NCBI RefSeq assembly: GCF_019443445.1 | Contig: NZ_CP080378.1 | Location: 3,596,001 to 3,660,000 of the forward strand | DNA: 64,000 nt | Source of the DNA: Massilia sp. PAMC28688 | GTDB lineage: Bacteria; Pseudomonadota; Gammaproteobacteria; Burkholderiales; Burkholderiaceae_D | Direction of reading: 5' to 3' | Part shown: positions 6,354 to 16,180 of the stretch, piece by piece | Numbering within the stretch: position 1 is the stretch's first letter | Layout: each line of letters begins with the position of its first letter | The notes under the pieces: model-generated | Told to the model about the DNA's origin: nothing | What the model saw: only the letters and a program-made list of their open reading frames with translations | Database searches by the model: none | Program-made: the position numbers and the translations under genes

Positions 6354-8609
6354 TTGTCTTACATTCGCAACCGCAAGCACGTATCCGTTCGCCAACCTAT
6401 TCTGTCGCACTCGCTGATCGCCCTGGCCGCGCTTGCGCCCTTCGCGGCCCATGCGCAGGACGCCGCTGGCCAGGAAAAGAAGCTCAAGGAGCTGACCGTG
6501 ACCGCCACGGCCGATGTGCCGTTCAAGGCCGACAAGGTGTCCTCGCCCAAGCTCACCGAGCCTCTGCTGGACACGCCCCAGACCATCGCCGTGATCAAGA
6601 AGGAACTCATTGCCGAGCAAGGCGCGACCTCGATCATGGAAGCGCTGCGCAATACGCCGGGCATCACGCTGCAGCTGGGCGAAAACGGCAATACCAGTGC
6701 CGGCGACACCTTCCAGATGCGTGGCTTTGCCACCCAGACTTCGGTGTTTGTCGATGGCGTGCGTGACCTGGGCCCGGTCAGCCGCGACGCCTTTAACGTG
6801 GAGCAGATTGAAGTGTCAAAAGGGCCTGCCGGCGCCGACATCGGCCGCGGCGCCACCTCGGGCTACGTCAATTTGGTCAGCAAGAGCGCGCAGGCCGACA
6901 ATTTCAACCTGGGGACGGTCAGCATCAACAGCGGCAACAACAAGCGCGTCACGGCCGACATCAACCGTTCGCTCAGCCCGACCAGCGCGGTGCGCCTGAA
7001 CGTGATGGGCTACGACGGCGGCGTGATCGGGCGCGACCATATCGAAGCGAGCGGCATGGGCGTGGCGCCCTCGCTGGTGTTTGGCCTGGGTACGCCCACC
7101 CGCGTCACGCTTGGCACCCAGCACATCCGCCAGGACAATGACCCGGACGGCGGCTTGCCCAGCATTGGCCTGCCGGGCTTTAACAATGTGCGCGATCCGG
7201 CCGTCAACGGCGGCCCCCGCGTGCGCACCGAGAACTACTACGGCCTGGCCAGCGACTACGAAAAGATCGACGCCGACATGGCTACCGTGAAGATCGAACA
7301 CGATTTCGCCGGCGGCGCCAAACTGTCGAACATCTCGCGCTTCGGCAAGTCCAATATGGACCGCATCCTCACCGGCATCAATATCATTTCGGCCGAAGGC
7401 CAGCCCGCCAACCCGGCAGCCTGGGTGGTGAGCCGCAGCCGCCAGTCGGTGTTGCAGGATAACGAGATCATGGCCAACCTGACCAACGTCGTCAGCGACT
7501 TCACGATCGGCAATGTCGCCCACACCGTGTCGGCCGGCCTGGAACTGCTGAGCGAAAAGCAGCTCTCGACCAACCGCGGCGGCCTGGGCGTGCCCCCACC
7601 GGCCAATCTGTACAAGCCCAATGTCCATGATGTGGCGGTGGACCTGGCGCCCGCGCCCAACGGCGCCTACACCCGCGGCAGCACCACCACCGCCGCCGTG
7701 TACGCGTTTGACACGGCCAAGCTTACCGAGCAGTTTCACCTCAACGGCGGGCTGCGTGTGGAGCATTACAGCACCGACACCAACAGCGCGGCATTTACCA
7801 ACAATGCGGTGGTCCCCGGCGACTTGCTGGAAAACTCCGATACCCTCGTGAGCTGGAAGATTGGTGCGCTGTACAAGCCGACCGTGGACAGCAGCATCTA
7901 CGCGGCCGCGGCATCGTCGAAAACGCCGCCCGGCAGCGCCAACTTTGCCCTGAGCGCCTCGCCCAACAATGTCAACCGCCCCAACACGGCGCCGCAAAAT
8001 GCGCGCAACGTTGAAATCGGCGGCAAATGGGACGTGCTGGCGAAAAAGCTGGCCCTGACCGCCGCTGCCTACCGCACCGAAAACACCAATGAAATCGTGA
8101 CCATCGATGCGCAGGCCGGCATCTACGCCCAGACCGGGCGCCGCCGCGTGCAGGGCGTGGAGCTGGGCATGGTTGGCCAGTTCACCCGCGCCTGGAACGT
8201 GACGGCCGGTGTCGCCACAATGAAGTCGAAAGTGCTCGAAGGCGGTGTGAGCGGCCTGAGTGCCCAGAATTCGCTGACCCGCTGGTCGCCCGACCTGACC
8301 GCCACGCTGTGGAGCAGCTACGCCGTCAACGACAAGTTCACCATTGGCGGCGGCGCGCGCTACGTGTCCGAGCAAAAGCGGGTGGTCGACCCGAACCTGT
8401 CGCTGGCGACCCAGAACGTGCCGGAGATCCCCTCCTATTCAGTGCTCGACGCCGTGCTGTCGTACAAGGTGAGCCCGCATCTGTCGCTGCAGCTCAATGT
8501 GTACAACCTGGCTGACAAGTTCTACTTGAGCACCCTGAACAATGGCGGCTCGCGCTTTGCGCTCGGCACCGGCCGTTCGGCCCAGCTGACCGCCAATATC
8601 GCTTTTTAA
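6354..8609 (+). CDS. fiu: TonB-dependent catecholate siderophore receptor, Fiu-like
   Basis: 751-residue outer-membrane ferric-siderophore receptor. The signal peptide ends near HAQ (about residue 35). A TonB-box-like KELTVTA follows, then a plug domain (about 55-180, DTPQTIAVIKKELI and GFATQTSVFVDGVRDLG) and a 22-strand barrel ending in aromatic F (LTANIAF). The plug wording SRDAFNVEQIEVSKGPAG is close to Fiu of E. coli, and the length is similar to Fiu (about 760). The start is TTG with GGGAG 6 nt upstream. It is divergent from the reductase operon with two Fur boxes between, and the E. coli pairing fiu-ybiX is mirrored by the PKHD hydroxylase here. Exact ligand is not determinable, but catecholate monomers fit the family. 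Confidence 0.92.
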   Translation: MSYIRNRKHVSVRQPILSHSLIALAALAPFAAHAQDAAGQEKKLKELTVTATADVPFKADKVSSPKLTEPLLDTPQTIAVIKKELIAEQGATSIMEALRNTPGITLQLGENGNTSAGDTFQMRGFATQTSVFVDGVRDLGPVSRDAFNVEQIEVSKGPAGADIGRGATSGYVNLVSKSAQADNFNLGTVSINSGNNKRVTADINRSLSPTSAVRLNVMGYDGGVIGRDHIEASGMGVAPSLVFGLGTPTRVTLGTQHIRQDNDPDGGLPSIGLPGFNNVRDPAVNGGPRVRTENYYGLASDYEKIDADMATVKIEHDFAGGAKLSNISRFGKSNMDRILTGINIISAEGQPANPAAWVVSRSRQSVLQDNEIMANLTNVVSDFTIGNVAHTVSAGLELLSEKQLSTNRGGLGVPPPANLYKPNVHDVAVDLAPAPNGAYTRGSTTTAAVYAFDTAKLTEQFHLNGGLRVEHYSTDTNSAAFTNNAVVPGDLLENSDTLVSWKIGALYKPTVDSSIYAAAASSKTPPGSANFALSASPNNVNRPNTAPQNARNVEIGGKWDVLAKKLALTAAAYRTENTNEIVTIDAQAGIYAQTGRRRVQGVELGMVGQFTRAWNVTAGVATMKSKVLEGGVSGLSAQNSLTRWSPDLTATLWSSYAVNDKFTIGGGARYVSEQKRVVDPNLSLATQNVPEIPSYSVLDAVLSYKVSPHLSLQLNVYNLADKFYLSTLNNGGSRFALGTGRSAQLTANIAF

Positions 8610-8924
8610 GGCGTTCCTGCCTGGCGCGGTCTGTAGCGGCACCGCGTCACTTTTCAGCGCCGTCCTTTCGACGGCGCTTTTTTTTTCTGCAGCGCCCGAT
8701 GCAAAAAAATCTCCCATTTAGTGGCAGGGCGCCAACGATATTCGCAACAATCCGTGATGCGGTACAATATCGCGTGCTATTCTCACGTGCTCCTCACAGA
8801 GTTGACCTGAGCAGTATTAGTCCTTCCCCACAACTTGATGTGCAATCCGCTAACCGGTCAGGCCGTGTCGCGGAAGGTTAGATTAACCCGCCAAACTCGC
8901 GAAGCGCGAAGAAAGGTGAGCAAG
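8610..8924 (+). other. Intergenic region before sucA
   Basis: 315 bp without a credible gene. It holds the receptor terminator (8656-8686) and, further on, a possible promoter: TTCGCA at 8741-8746 and TACAAT at 8763-8768, 16 bp apart. That would give a 5' leader of about 150 nt for sucA. No riboswitch-like fold was recognised. Confidence 0.5.
8656..8686 (+). terminator. Rho-independent terminator after the siderophore receptor
   Basis: Stem AGCGCCGTC / GACGGCGCT with loop CTTTC, followed by nine T residues. It lies 47 bp after the receptor stop. Confidence 0.93.
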
Positions 8925-11780
8925 ATGATGAAAGAATCCACCGCGAACTCCTATTTGTTCGGGGGTAACGCGCCGTACGTTGAAGAGCTGTACGAATCCT
9001 ACCTGGCCAATCCAGGTTCGGTGCCGGACAACTGGCGTGCCTATTTTGACTCCATGCAGAACGTTCCGGCGGTCGATGGCTCCAACAAGCCCGACGTCGT
9101 GCATTCCTCCGTCATCGCTTCGTTCGCCGAGCGCGCCAAGCAGGGCCCGATCCGCGTCGTCACCGCCTCGACCGACCCCGACATGGGCCGCAAGCGCGTC
9201 GCCGTCACGCAGCTCATCGCCGCCTACCGCTTCCTCGGCTCCCAGTGGGCCAACCTGGACCCCCTGCAGCGCCAGGAGCGCCCCAGCATTCCCGAACTCG
9301 ATCCCACGTTCTACGGCTTCTCGGATGCCGACATGGACATCGTGTTCAACATCAGCAATACCTATTTCGGCCCCGAGACGGCGTCCCTGCGCGACCTGCT
9401 CAACATGCTGCGCGATACCTACTGCCGCGCCATCGGTGCCGAATTCATGTACATCAGCGATCCGGCCGAAAAGCGCTGGATGCAGGAAAAGCTCGAGTCG
9501 ATCCGCTCCACCCCGACCTTTTCGGCCGAGAAGAAAGCCCACATTCTTGAGCGCCTGACTGCCGCTGAAGGCCTGGAGCGCTATCTCCACACCAAGTACG
9601 TTGGCGCCAAGCGCTTTTCGCTCGAGGGTTCCGAATCGTTCATCGCCGCCATCGACGAAACCATCCAGCGCGCCGGCGAAAAGGGCGTGCAGGAAATCGT
9701 GATCGGCATGGCCCACCGCGGCCGCCTGAACGTGCTGGTCAACACCCTGGGCAAGTCGCCGCAGGAGCTGTTTGAAGAATTCGAAGGCAAGCACGCCGAA
9801 GACCTGCCGTCGGGCGACGTCAAGTACCACAAGGGCTTTTCGAGCGACATCTCGACCGCCGGTGGCCCGGTCCACCTGTCGCTGGCCTTCAATCCATCCC
9901 ACCTTGAAATCGTCAACCCCGTGGTCGAGGGGTCGGTCAAGGCGCGCATGGAGCGCCGCGGTGACAAGGATGGCAAGCAGGTGCTGCCGATCCTGGTGCA
10001 CGGCGACGCCGCATTTGCCGGCCAGGGCGTGGTCATGGAAACCCTGAACCTGGCCCAGACGCGCGGCTACGGCACCGGCGGCACGGTCCACATCGTGATC
10101 AACAACCAGATCGGCTTCACCACGTCCGACCCGCGCGACGCCCGTTCCACCCTGTACTGCTCGGACGTGGTCAAGATGATCGAAGCGCCGGTGCTGCACG
10201 TGAATGGCGACGATCCTGAAGCGGTGGTACTGGCAACGCAAATCGCGATGGACTACCGCGTCGAATTCCAGAAGGATGTCGTGGTCGACATCATCTGCTA
10301 CCGCAAGCTGGGCCACAACGAGCAGGACACGCCGGCGCTGACCCAGCCGCTGATGTACAAGAAGATCGCCAAGCACCCCGGCACGCGCAAGCTGTACGCC
10401 GACAAGCTGGCCGCCCAGGGCACGCTGCCGGCCGACACCGGCGACAAGCTGGTGGCCGCCTACCGCGACGCGATGGACGCTGGCAAGCATGCCATCGACC
10501 CGGTCATCACCAACTTCAAGAACAAGTTTGCCGTCGACTGGCTGCCATTCTTGAACCGCAAGTGGACCGACTCTGCCGATACCGCAGTGCCGATGACGGA
10601 ACTTAAGCGCCTGGCCGCCCGCATCACCACCGTGCCGGAAGGCTTCAAGGTCCACTCGCTGGTCGAGAAGGTCCTGGCTGACCGCGCCGCCATGGGCCGC
10701 GGCGAAATGAATCTGGACTGGGGCATGGGCGAACACCTGGCCTACGCTTCGCTGGTCGCATCCGGCTACGCCATCCGCCTGTCGGGCCAGGATGCAGGCC
10801 GCGGCACCTTCACCCACCGCCACGCCGTGCTGCACGACCAGAACCGCGAGCGCTGGGACGCCGGCACCTATATCCCGCTGTGCAACGTGTCGGAAAGCCA
10901 GGCACCGTTCACCGTGATCGACTCGGTGCTGTCCGAAGAAGCGGTCCTGGCCTTTGAATACGGGTACTCGACCGCAGAGCCAAACGCGCTGACCATCTGG
11001 GAAGCGCAGTTCGGCGACTTCGTCAACGGCGCCCAGGTCGTGATCGACCAGTTCATCGCCTCCGGCGAAGTGAAGTGGGGCCGTGCCTCCGGCCTGGTCA
11101 TGATGCTGCCGCACGGTTACGAAGGCCAGGGACCGGAACACTCGTCGGCCCGTCCCGAGCGTTTCCTGCAGCTGTGCGCAGACAACAACATGCAGGTGGT
11201 GCAGCCAACCACCGGCGCCCAGATCTTCCACCTGCTGCGGCGCCAGATGGTACGCCAGTTCAGGAAGCCACTGGTGATCCTCACGCCCAAGTCGCTGCTG
11301 CGTAACAAGGACGCGTCGTCTCCACTCACCGACCTGGCCAAGGGCGCCTTTGCCACCGTCATCGGCGAAGTGGACGAGAAGATCGACGCGCGCAAGGTCA
11401 AGCGCGTGATTGCCTGCTCCGGCAAGGTCTATTACGACCTGGTCGCGGCGCGCAAGACACGTGCGGCAAACGATGTTGCCATCATCCGTATCGAGCAGCT
11501 CTATCCATTCCCGCACAAGTCGTTCGCGGCCGAACTGAAGAAGTTCCCGAATGCGACCGAGCTGGTATGGACCCAGGATGAACCGCAGAATCAGGGACCA
11601 TGGTTCCAGATCCAGCACAACATCTTCGAGAGCCTGGAAACCGGCCAGCGCCTGGCATATGCGGGCCGTCCGGCTTCCGCGTCGCCAGCCGTCGGTTACG
11701 GCGACAAGCACAACGCGCAGCAGAAGGAACTGCTGGATACCGCGTTCTCGAAGCTCAAGGGTTTCATCCTGACGAAATAA
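8925..11780 (+). CDS. sucA: 2-oxoglutarate dehydrogenase E1 component
   Basis: Thiamine-diphosphate-dependent decarboxylase of the TCA-cycle 2-oxoglutarate dehydrogenase complex, 951 residues (family about 930-950). The N-terminal E2-binding segment is visible (NSYLFGGNAPYVEELYESYL), as are the active-site stretch MAHRGRLNVLVN (H264), the ThDP/Mg region near HGDAAFAGQG, and the C-terminal transketolase-like domain (LMMLPHGYEGQGPEHSSAR). The ATG at 8925 has AAAGGTGAG 4 nt upstream and matches other SucA N-termini; the frame is open 90 nt further up but without family similarity. It is followed 98 bp later by odhB. Confidence 0.98.
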   Translation: MMKESTANSYLFGGNAPYVEELYESYLANPGSVPDNWRAYFDSMQNVPAVDGSNKPDVVHSSVIASFAERAKQGPIRVVTASTDPDMGRKRVAVTQLIAAYRFLGSQWANLDPLQRQERPSIPELDPTFYGFSDADMDIVFNISNTYFGPETASLRDLLNMLRDTYCRAIGAEFMYISDPAEKRWMQEKLESIRSTPTFSAEKKAHILERLTAAEGLERYLHTKYVGAKRFSLEGSESFIAAIDETIQRAGEKGVQEIVIGMAHRGRLNVLVNTLGKSPQELFEEFEGKHAEDLPSGDVKYHKGFSSDISTAGGPVHLSLAFNPSHLEIVNPVVEGSVKARMERRGDKDGKQVLPILVHGDAAFAGQGVVMETLNLAQTRGYGTGGTVHIVINNQIGFTTSDPRDARSTLYCSDVVKMIEAPVLHVNGDDPEAVVLATQIAMDYRVEFQKDVVVDIICYRKLGHNEQDTPALTQPLMYKKIAKHPGTRKLYADKLAAQGTLPADTGDKLVAAYRDAMDAGKHAIDPVITNFKNKFAVDWLPFLNRKWTDSADTAVPMTELKRLAARITTVPEGFKVHSLVEKVLADRAAMGRGEMNLDWGMGEHLAYASLVASGYAIRLSGQDAGRGTFTHRHAVLHDQNRERWDAGTYIPLCNVSESQAPFTVIDSVLSEEAVLAFEYGYSTAEPNALTIWEAQFGDFVNGAQVVIDQFIASGEVKWGRASGLVMMLPHGYEGQGPEHSSARPERFLQLCADNNMQVVQPTTGAQIFHLLRRQMVRQFRKPLVILTPKSLLRNKDASSPLTDLAKGAFATVIGEVDEKIDARKVKRVIACSGKVYYDLVAARKTRAANDVAIIRIEQLYPFPHKSFAAELKKFPNATELVWTQDEPQNQGPWFQIQHNIFESLETGQRLAYAGRPASASPAVGYGDKHNAQQKELLDTAFSKLKGFILTK

Positions 11781-11878
11781 GCTCGCCGGCGCCGTGCAGA
11801 CAGCGCGGCACCCACCAGTTCATTTATCTGCCACCCTGCAATCCAGGGGGGCGCTAAAAATAAGATACGGAGTTTCAC

Positions 11879-13132
11879 ATGGCACAAATCGAAGTTAAAG
11901 TCCCAGTCCTGTCCGAGTCGGTTGCCGAGGCAACGCTGCTGGCATGGCACAAGAAAATTGGCGAGCAGGTCAGCCGCGACGAAAACCTGATCGACATCGA
12001 AACCGACAAGGTGGTGCTGGAACTGCCGGCGCCGGCCGCCGGCGTCATCACCCAGATCGTCAAGGGTGACGGCAGTACCGTGGTGGCGGGCGAAGTGATT
12101 GCCATCATCGACACTGAAGCATCGGCCGGCGTGTCGCCGCAGACCGTATCGTCGGCACCGGTGGAAGCGGCACCGACCGCACCGCAAGCTGCCGCGCCGG
12201 CAGCACCTGCCGCCGGTGGCAGCAAGGGCGACGTTGCCATGCCTGCCGCTGCCAAGCTGCTGGCCGAGAACAACATGAGCGCTTCAAGCGTGGCCGGCAC
12301 CGGCAAGGATGGCCGCGTGACCAAGGGCGATGTGCTGGGCGCCGTGGCCGCCAAGCCTGCGGCCGCGCCGGCACCTGCCGCTGCCAAGCCTGCGCTGCAG
12401 CAGGTGGCCGCACCGTCGGTCAACCTGGGCGACCGTCCGGAAGAGCGCGTGCCCATGAGCCGCCTGCGCGCCCGGATCGCCGAGCGCCTGATCCAGTCGC
12501 AGTCGACCAACGCCATCCTGACCACGTTCAATGAAGTGAACATGCAGCCGGTGATCGACCTGCGCAACAAGTACAAGGACAAGTTCGAGAAAGAGCACGG
12601 CGTCAAGCTGGGCTTCATGTCCTTCTTTGTCAAGGCAGCTGTCGCCGCGCTCAAGAAGTACCCGATCATCAATGCGTCGGTCGACGGCAATGACATCGTC
12701 TATCACGGTTACTTCGACATCGGTATCGCTGTCGGTTCGCCGCGCGGCCTGGTGGTGCCGATCCTGCGCAATGCCGACCAGATGTCGATCGCTGAAATCG
12801 AAAAGAAGATCGGTGAATTCGGCGCCAAGGCCAAGGAAGGCAAGCTGACGCTGGAAGACCTGACCGGCGGTACGTTCTCGATTTCCAACGGCGGCACCTT
12901 CGGCTCCATGCTGTCGACCCCGATCATCAACCCGCCGCAGTCGGCCATCCTGGGCGTGCATGCGACCAAGGACCGCGCCGTGGTGGAAAACGGGCAGGTT
13001 GTGGTGCGTCCGATGAACTACCTGGCCATGTCGTACGACCACCGCATCATTGACGGCCGCGAAGCCGTGCTGGGCCTGGTGACGATGAAGGAAACGCTGG
13101 AAGATCCATCGCGCCTGCTGCTCGATCTTTAA
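11879..13132 (+). CDS. odhB: Dihydrolipoyllysine succinyltransferase (2-oxoglutarate dehydrogenase E2)
   Basis: 417-residue core subunit of the 2-oxoglutarate dehydrogenase complex. One lipoyl domain (about 1-80) carries the lipoylation site K44 in [10 protein letters not shown]. An Ala/Pro linker follows, then a peripheral-subunit-binding domain (about 118-158, [19 protein letters not shown]), a second Ala/Pro linker and the catalytic acyltransferase domain (about 190-417) with the active-site H388 and D392 in [13 protein letters not shown]. It lies between sucA and a PspC-like gene, all in one direction, consistent with an operon. Confidence 0.98.
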   Translation: MAQIEVKVPVLSESVAEATLLAWHKKIGEQVSRDENLIDIETDKVVLELPAPAAGVITQIVKGDGSTVVAGEVIAIIDTEASAGVSPQTVSSAPVEAAPTAPQAAAPAAPAAGGSKGDVAMPAAAKLLAENNMSASSVAGTGKDGRVTKGDVLGAVAAKPAAAPAPAAAKPALQQVAAPSVNLGDRPEERVPMSRLRARIAERLIQSQSTNAILTTFNEVNMQPVIDLRNKYKDKFEKEHGVKLGFMSFFVKAAVAALKKYPIINASVDGNDIVYHGYFDIGIAVGSPRGLVVPILRNADQMSIAEIEKKIGEFGAKAKEGKLTLEDLTGGTFSISNGGTFGSMLSTPIINPPQSAILGVHATKDRAVVENGQVVVRPMNYLAMSYDHRIIDGREAVLGLVTMKETLEDPSRLLLDL

Positions 13133-13189
13133 TTGACGGGCGCGCTGCCGGTGCGGCGTGCCATTGCTGTGCATTTTGAGAGGTGAATC

Positions 13190-13531
13190 ATGAATATCTC
13201 GGACGAAATCAAGCGTTTGCACGACCTGCACCTGGCCGGTGCGCTCACGACGGCAGAATACGAACAGGCCAAGGCCAAGCTGCTCAACGCCTCGGTGGAC
13301 TTGAGCAAGCCACGTCCCTCCGGCAGCGCGGGCGACGACTTCGTGAGCGAAGTGTCGCGCCTGCGCCGCTCGCGCAGCGACCGCTGGCTCGGTGGCGTGT
13401 GCGGGGGGCTGGGCAAGGTCTCCGGCGTCGATTCCTGGATCTGGCGCGTGGTGTTTGCATTCTGTGTCGTCTTTGCCGGCTTCGGCTTCCTGATCTACCT
13501 CTTGATGTGGATCTTCGTACCAGAAGAATAA
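13190..13531 (+). CDS. SHOCT and PspC domain membrane protein
   Basis: 113 residues. The N-terminus (about 1-40, ISDEIKRLHDLHLAGALTTAEYEQAKAKL) matches the SHOCT oligomerisation motif. The C-terminal half (about 58-113, RSDRWLGGVCGGLGKVSGVD) is a PspC domain with one or two hydrophobic helices and the terminal IFVPEE. PspC proteins are inner-membrane stress or regulatory proteins. A strong GAGAGGTGAATC-type RBS precedes the ATG. It sits 57 bp after odhB and 12 bp before lpdA, so it is embedded in the dehydrogenase operon; a functional link to the complex is unknown. Confidence 0.85.
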   Translation: MNISDEIKRLHDLHLAGALTTAEYEQAKAKLLNASVDLSKPRPSGSAGDDFVSEVSRLRRSRSDRWLGGVCGGLGKVSGVDSWIWRVVFAFCVVFAGFGFLIYLLMWIFVPEE

Positions 13532-13543
13532 AAGGATTATGTA

Positions 13544-14977
13544 ATGAGCTCTTCAAAACAATTCGACGTGGTCGTCATTGGTGCCGGCCCTGGCGGCTAC
13601 ATCGCCGCCATTCGCGCAGCGCAGCTGGGTTTTTCGGTTGCCTGCATCGATGAATGGGCCAACGCCAAGGGTGGTCCCGCTCCCGGCGGCACCTGCACCA
13701 ACGTCGGTTGCATCCCGTCCAAGGCGCTGCTGCAGTCGTCCGAGCATTTCGAGCATGCCGGTCACGCGTTCAAGGAACACGGCATCGATGTCGCCGGCCT
13801 GTCGCTGAACCTGCCGCAAATGCTCAAGCGCAAAGAGACCGTCGTCAAGCAGAACAATGACGGCATCCTGTACCTGTTCAAGAAGAACAAGGTCAGCTTC
13901 TTCCACGGCCGCGGCTCGTTCGCCGGCGCTGCCGACGGTTTGTACACCGTCAGCGTGGCCGGCGCCGCCGCCGAGACGCTCACGGCCAGGCATGTGGTGG
14001 TGGCCACCGGTTCCAACGCGCGCGAACTGCCGGGCGCACCATTTGATGAAAAGCTCATCCTGTCCAATACCGGCGCGCTTGCCATTGACGCCGTGCCGGC
14101 CAAACTGGGCGTGATCGGGGCCGGCGTCATTGGCCTCGAAATGGGCAGCGTATGGCGCCGCCTGGGCGCGGAAGTGACCGTGCTCGAAGGCCTGCCGACC
14201 TTCCTCGGCGCCGTTGACGAGCAGATCGCCAAGGAAGCGCACAAGCTGTTCACGCGCCAGGGCTTGAACATCAACCTGGGCGTGAAGATCAACAGCGTCA
14301 CCAGGACCGACGCCGGCGTGACGGTCGACTACGCCGACGCTGCCGGCGCGGCGCAAAGCGCTACCTTCGACAAGCTGATCATCTCGATTGGCCGCGTGCC
14401 CAATACCATTGGCCTGAACGCCGAAGCGGTGGGCCTGCAGCTGGACGAGCGCGGCTTCATTGCCGTTGACGGCGACTGCAAGACCAGCTTGCCGAACGTA
14501 TGGGCAGTGGGCGACGTGGTGCGTGGCCCGATGCTCGCGCACAAGGCCGAGGAAGAGGGCGTGGCGGTGGCCGAGCGGATCGCCGGCCAGCATGGCCACA
14601 CCAACTTCAACACCATTCCGTGGGTGATCTACACCTCGCCGGAAATCGCTTGGGTTGGCCAGACCGAGCAGCAGCTCAAAGCTGCCGGCGTGGCATACAA
14701 GGCGGGCACCTTCCCGTTCATGGCCAATGGCCGTGCGCGCGCGCTGGGCGACACCTCCGGCATGGTCAAGTTCCTGGCCGATGCCACCAGCGATGAAATC
14801 CTGGGCGTGCACATCGTGGGCCCAATGGCGTCCGAGCTCATTTCGGAAGCCGTGGTGGCGATGGAGTTCCGCGCGTCCGCCGAGGACATCGCCCGCATCT
14901 GCCACGCCCATCCATCGCTGTCCGAGGCGACCAAGGAAGCGGCACTGGCGATCGACAAGCGTTCGCTGAACTTCTAA
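13544..14977 (+). CDS. lpdA: Dihydrolipoyl dehydrogenase (E3)
   Basis: FAD-dependent dihydrolipoamide dehydrogenase, 477 residues, which reoxidises the lipoyl groups of E2 with NAD. The FAD-binding GAGPGGY motif is at 13-19, the redox disulfide C51/C56 in [13 protein letters not shown], the NAD-binding [13 protein letters not shown] in the middle, and the catalytic H456/E461 in [10 protein letters not shown] near the C-terminus. It is the third enzyme gene of the sucA-odhB-lpdA cluster. Confidence 0.98.
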   Translation: MSSSKQFDVVVIGAGPGGYIAAIRAAQLGFSVACIDEWANAKGGPAPGGTCTNVGCIPSKALLQSSEHFEHAGHAFKEHGIDVAGLSLNLPQMLKRKETVVKQNNDGILYLFKKNKVSFFHGRGSFAGAADGLYTVSVAGAAAETLTARHVVVATGSNARELPGAPFDEKLILSNTGALAIDAVPAKLGVIGAGVIGLEMGSVWRRLGAEVTVLEGLPTFLGAVDEQIAKEAHKLFTRQGLNINLGVKINSVTRTDAGVTVDYADAAGAAQSATFDKLIISIGRVPNTIGLNAEAVGLQLDERGFIAVDGDCKTSLPNVWAVGDVVRGPMLAHKAEEEGVAVAERIAGQHGHTNFNTIPWVIYTSPEIAWVGQTEQQLKAAGVAYKAGTFPFMANGRARALGDTSGMVKFLADATSDEILGVHIVGPMASELISEAVVAMEFRASAEDIARICHAHPSLSEATKEAALAIDKRSLNF

Positions 14978-15001
14978 GTCAAAGCAGTACCGCGCCGTCC
15001 T

Positions 15002-15037
15002 CGCGCCGGCGGGAATCTTCGGATTTCCGCCGGCGCG
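15002..15037 (+). other. Very stable UUCG-capped hairpin between lpdA and zapE
   Basis: A 16-bp stem (one G-T pair) closed by a cTTCGg tetraloop, arms beginning CGCGCCGGCGGGAATC and ending GATTTCCGCCGGCGCG. No T-run follows on either strand, so it is not a typical terminator. It may be an mRNA 3'-end stabiliser or attenuation point after lpdA. Confidence 0.7.
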
Positions 15038-15064
15038 GGGACGCTGCGTTTCAGGATCATCAAG

Positions 15065-16162
15065 ATGAATGTCCAGCAGTTCTACCAGCATGCGCTGGCC
15101 CAGCGCGGCTACCAGTCGGACGTGGCCCAGCAAAAGGCCGTGGACCGGTTGCAGCGCGCCTATGAGGAGTGGGCCGCCTACAAGGCCCGACGCTCGTCCA
15201 CCTTCAAGCGCCTGATCAACCGGCCCGAGGTGCCGCGCGGCGTGTACCTGTGGGGCGGGGTGGGGCGCGGCAAATCGTTTTTGATGGACAGCTTCTATTC
15301 GGTGGTGCCGGTGGTGCGCAAGACGCGCGTGCACTTCCATGAATTCATGCGCGACGTCCACCGCCAGCTCGACGACATGAAGGGCGTGGCCGATCCGCTT
15401 GACGACGTGGCGCGCAATATCGCGAAAAAATACCGCCTGATCTGCTTTGACGAATTTCACGTCTCCGACATTGCCGACGCCATGATCCTGTACAACCTGC
15501 TCTCGGCGCTGTTTGCCAATGGCGTGTCCTTCATCATGACGTCCAATTATGATCCCGACCTGCTGTACCCGGACGGGCTGCATCGCGACCGCATGCTGCC
15601 CACCATCGCTCTGCTCAAGGACAGGCTCGATGTGCTCAACGTCGATGCCGGTGTCGACTACCGCAAGCGCGCCCTGGAGCAGGTGGACAGCTATTACACG
15701 CCGGTCAATGCCGCGTCCGACGCGGCCCTGCGCGCCGCTTACGCCCGGATCGCCGAGACGGCCGATGAAGATCCGCACGTGCGCATCGAGGGGCGCGAAA
15801 TCCATTGCCTGCGCCGCGCCGGCGGCATCATCTGGTTCGATTTCCAGACCCTGTGCGGCGGTCCCCGCTCGCAGAACGATTACCTGGACCTGGCCAGCCG
15901 CTTCCACACCGTGATCCTGTCGAACATCCCGGCCATGTCGGCGGCCCAGTCGTCCGAGGCGCGCCGCTTCACGTGGCTGATCGACGTGTTCTATGACCAC
16001 AAGGTCAAGCTCCTGATGTCGGCCCAGGTGCCGCCGGAGGAGCTGTACACGGCCGGTACGCTGTCGAACGAGTTTCACCGGACTGTCTCGCGTATCATCG
16101 AGATGCAGTCGCGCGAGTACATGGACACCCAGCGCCGCGGCGCTGCCGAGTCGCTCTCCTGA
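15065..16162 (+). CDS. zapE: Cell division protein ZapE (AFG1-like ATPase)
   Basis: 365-residue P-loop ATPase of the AFG1/YhcM family; in E. coli ZapE associates with the Z ring. The Walker A motif GGVGRGKS is at residues 64-71 and a Walker B-like LICFDEFHV near residue 128, followed by sensor-like MTSNYDPDLLYPDGL. Length and motif order are standard. It follows lpdA by 87 bp, separated by the strong hairpin, and precedes a lipoprotein gene. Confidence 0.95.
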   Translation: MNVQQFYQHALAQRGYQSDVAQQKAVDRLQRAYEEWAAYKARRSSTFKRLINRPEVPRGVYLWGGVGRGKSFLMDSFYSVVPVVRKTRVHFHEFMRDVHRQLDDMKGVADPLDDVARNIAKKYRLICFDEFHVSDIADAMILYNLLSALFANGVSFIMTSNYDPDLLYPDGLHRDRMLPTIALLKDRLDVLNVDAGVDYRKRALEQVDSYYTPVNAASDAALRAAYARIAETADEDPHVRIEGREIHCLRRAGGIIWFDFQTLCGGPRSQNDYLDLASRFHTVILSNIPAMSAAQSSEARRFTWLIDVFYDHKVKLLMSAQVPPEELYTAGTLSNEFHRTVSRIIEMQSREYMDTQRRGAAESLS

Positions 16163-16180
16163 TCCACCACGAGGAACCAG

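Noticed and set aside
8883-11711. Long minus-strand open frame opposite sucA
   Set aside because: Antisense shadow caused by high GC at third codon positions; sucA is certain on the other strand and the product has no recognisable domain.
13553-16078. Minus-strand frame of about 840 codons across lpdA and zapE
   Set aside because: Spans two well-identified genes on the opposite strand; composition is that of a shadow frame.
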